A stretch of 8,320 nt of DNA from Bacteroidales bacterium (GTDB taxonomy: Bacteria > Bacteroidota > Bacteroidia > Bacteroidales > F082). The stretch covers positions 1 through 8,320 of the forward strand of contig CAAGMM010000040.1 of the NCBI GenBank assembly GCA_900771045.1. Reading direction: 5' to 3'. The position numbers were made by a program, and so were the translations under genes. The notes below the pieces were generated by a model that was given only the letters and a program-made list of their open reading frames with translations, was not told where the DNA came from and searched no databases. This document shows, one piece after another, positions 7,132-8,320 of this stretch. Positions within the stretch are counted from its first letter, which is position 1; each line of letters begins with the position of its first letter.

Positions 7132-7605
7132 ATGAAGATTCTTCTGCTTGTCATAGGAAAGACCGACGAACCCTATATCGAGACGGGGTTGGCGAAATAT
7201 ATCAACAGAATTGTGCATTACGCGCCGTTTGAAGTGAAAGTCGTCGCTGATATAAAAAACCGCAGGGCGCTGAGCGAGGAACAACAGAAAAAGGCCGAAG
7301 GCGAACTGATTCTGGCTCAATTGGCCAACGGCGACGACGTTATCCTTCTCGACGAAAACGGAAAACAGTTCAACTCAAGACGGTTTTCACAATTTTTAGA
7401 ACGAAAAATGGGCAACTCGGCACGCAGAATAGTCTTCGTCATCGGCGGACCTTACGGCTTATCCGACGAAGTCTATGACAAAGCCAGTGAAAAAATCTCA
7501 CTCTCACCGATGACTTTCTCGCACCAAATGGTGAGACTGATCTTTTTAGAACAACTCTACAGAGCATTCACCATCATCAAAGGCGAATCGTATCATCATG
7601 ATTAA
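7132..7605 (+). CDS. rlmH: 23S rRNA (pseudouridine(1915)-N(3))-methyltransferase RlmH
   Basis: RlmH is a SPOUT-class methyltransferase that uses SAM to methylate N3 of pseudouridine 1915 in helix 69 of 23S rRNA, acting on assembled 70S ribosomes. The 157-residue product has the family's usual length and all its marks: an N-terminal MKILLLVIGKT strand, YINRIVHYAPFEV, the DDVILLDENGKQFNS segment, the FVIGGPYGLSDEV loop of the trefoil knot that holds SAM, SLSPMTFSHQMVRLIFLEQ, and a C-terminal YHHD that normally reaches the target base. The start follows a clear -7 promoter motif and matches the family N-terminus, although no Shine-Dalgarno sequence is visible, as is usual in this phylum. The gene appears intact. 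The next gene starts 12 bp after its stop. Confidence 0.97.
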   Translation: MKILLLVIGKTDEPYIETGLAKYINRIVHYAPFEVKVVADIKNRRALSEEQQKKAEGELILAQLANGDDVILLDENGKQFNSRRFSQFLERKMGNSARRIVFVIGGPYGLSDEVYDKASEKISLSPMTFSHQMVRLIFLEQLYRAFTIIKGESYHHD

Positions 7606-7617
7606 CAACGCATTACA

Positions 7618-8280
7618 ATGGAAGAAGTATTTAAATTTCTCGAGTTGGTTCTGCGCAACAACAACCGCGAATGGTTTCAGCAGAACAAGGAACTTTACCT
7701 CAGGGCGCAGGCCAAAGTCAATGAAATGGCGGAACAACTCGTCGCCGGCGTCTCCGAATTTGACCCCTCGTGTGCAGGCCTCTCACTGAAGGACGTGACA
7801 TACAGGATTTACCGCGACACGCGCTTCTCAAACGACAAACGCCCCTATAAAACTCATTTCGGCATCTTCGTCTGCCCGGAAGGAAAGAAATCTATGCTCG
7901 CCGGTTATTATCTCCACTTGGAAACGCCTGATTCTGAATATCTTGGCGGAAACGGACTGCACGTCGGTATGTATATGCCCGACAAAGACATCATCAGGGC
8001 CGTGCGCAACGACATCCTTTTCAAAGGTGCCGATTTCGATAAAGCCGTCAAAAAGGCTAAAAACTTCACACTCAATACTGAAAACAATTTGAGCAGGGTC
8101 CCGTGCGGCTTCCCGAAAGACAACGAATATTCGGAATATCTGAAGATGCGCGACTTTATGTTGAGCCGCGGTATTCCGGAAAAAATCGCGAAAAGCGACG
8201 AACTCGTGGACTGGGCCGTGAAAGAATTCAAACAGACATACGATTTTACGCATTTCCTGAACGAAGCCGCCAAGGCATAA
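7618..8280 (+). CDS. DUF2461 domain protein (TIGR02453 family)
   Basis: This 220-residue protein of unknown function matches DUF2461 over nearly its whole length: the opening FKFLELVLRNNNREWFQQNK, then RIYRDTRFSNDKRPYKTHFG near residues 63-82, a strand-rich centre with GYYLHLETP, the GGNGLHVGMYMPDKDIIRAVRN stretch in which a Gly-rich turn precedes MYMP, and a C-terminal helical region ending FTHFLNEAA. There is no signal peptide or membrane segment, so it is probably cytoplasmic. The length is typical. It begins 12 bp after rlmH with no promoter motif between, so it is likely co-transcribed with rlmH. The ATG at 7618 starts right at the conserved domain and is well supported. No catalytic residues are established for the family, so I assign no reaction. 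Confidence 0.9.
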   Translation: MEEVFKFLELVLRNNNREWFQQNKELYLRAQAKVNEMAEQLVAGVSEFDPSCAGLSLKDVTYRIYRDTRFSNDKRPYKTHFGIFVCPEGKKSMLAGYYLHLETPDSEYLGGNGLHVGMYMPDKDIIRAVRNDILFKGADFDKAVKKAKNFTLNTENNLSRVPCGFPKDNEYSEYLKMRDFMLSRGIPEKIAKSDELVDWAVKEFKQTYDFTHFLNEAAKA

Positions 8281-8310
8281 AAAATCCGCCAAGTCTTCTT
8301 TTATTTTCCG

Positions 8311-8318
8311 TATCTTTG
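8311..8318 (+). promoter_or_regulatory. Bacteroidota-type -7 promoter element at the right window edge
   Basis: TATCTTTG followed by CA is an exact TAnnTTTG match, 31 bp after the DUF2461 stop codon. It follows a T-rich stretch (8292-8307), and no convincing -33 box is visible. It would drive a + strand gene beginning just beyond the window, implying that the rlmH-DUF2461 unit ends here. Confidence 0.5.
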
Positions 8319-8320
8319 CA

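Noticed and set aside
7023..7133. Small + strand open stretches between the type IIG gene and rlmH
   Set aside because: One frame starts with GTG but stops after about 19 codons. The other has no start codon and runs into the rlmH start. Neither resembles a known protein.
1..8320. CRISPR array, tRNA/rRNA genes, insertion sequence or integrase
   Set aside because: No regularly spaced repeats, cloverleaf-like sequence, transposase-like frame or terminal inverted repeats were found; the only non-coding stretch over 100 bp is 6951-7131.

Overview
The window looks like chromosomal DNA of a Bacteroidota member, most likely an uncultured Bacteroidales. The evidence is the TAnnTTTG-type -7 promoter motifs (TATATTTG before rlmH and TATCTTTG at the right end), weak or absent Shine-Dalgarno sequences, a Bacteroidota-style lipoprotein signal, and the protein families present. 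I cannot name a genus. All five genes lie on the + strand and almost all of the DNA is coding.

Left block (1-6950): three genes are packed with 6-bp gaps and read as one transcription unit. The first is cut by the left window edge. It encodes a YtcJ-like amidohydrolase (Amidohydrolase_3) fused in one reading frame to a choloylglycine-hydrolase-like Ntn hydrolase. The second is a lipoprotein type-B carboxylesterase with a complete Ser-Glu-His triad. The third is a 988-residue single-chain type IIG restriction-modification enzyme of the MmeI/YeeA class, with nuclease, methyltransferase and target-recognition parts in one polypeptide. The two hydrolases plausibly act on amide- or ester-linked small molecules; their substrates cannot be read from sequence. 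The restriction enzyme has no obvious biochemical link to them and may be a defence gene inserted into, or placed behind, a metabolic operon. Its target-recognition region is markedly AT-rich compared with its flanks, and just beyond it the coding sequence contains a small REP-like palindrome.

Middle (6951-7131): a 181-bp AT-rich intergenic region holds two weak inverted repeats and the -7 promoter element of rlmH.

Right block (7132-8280): housekeeping rlmH (23S rRNA pseudouridine-1915 N3-methyltransferase) is followed after 12 bp by a DUF2461 protein of unknown function. The window ends in a promoter-like element for a gene lying outside it.

I see no tRNA or rRNA gene, CRISPR array, insertion sequence or integrase. 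The most unusual items are the amidohydrolase-Ntn fusion with an internal candidate nucleophile cysteine, the in-frame stop at its left edge, the mosaic composition of the type IIG enzyme, and the palindrome embedded in its coding sequence.
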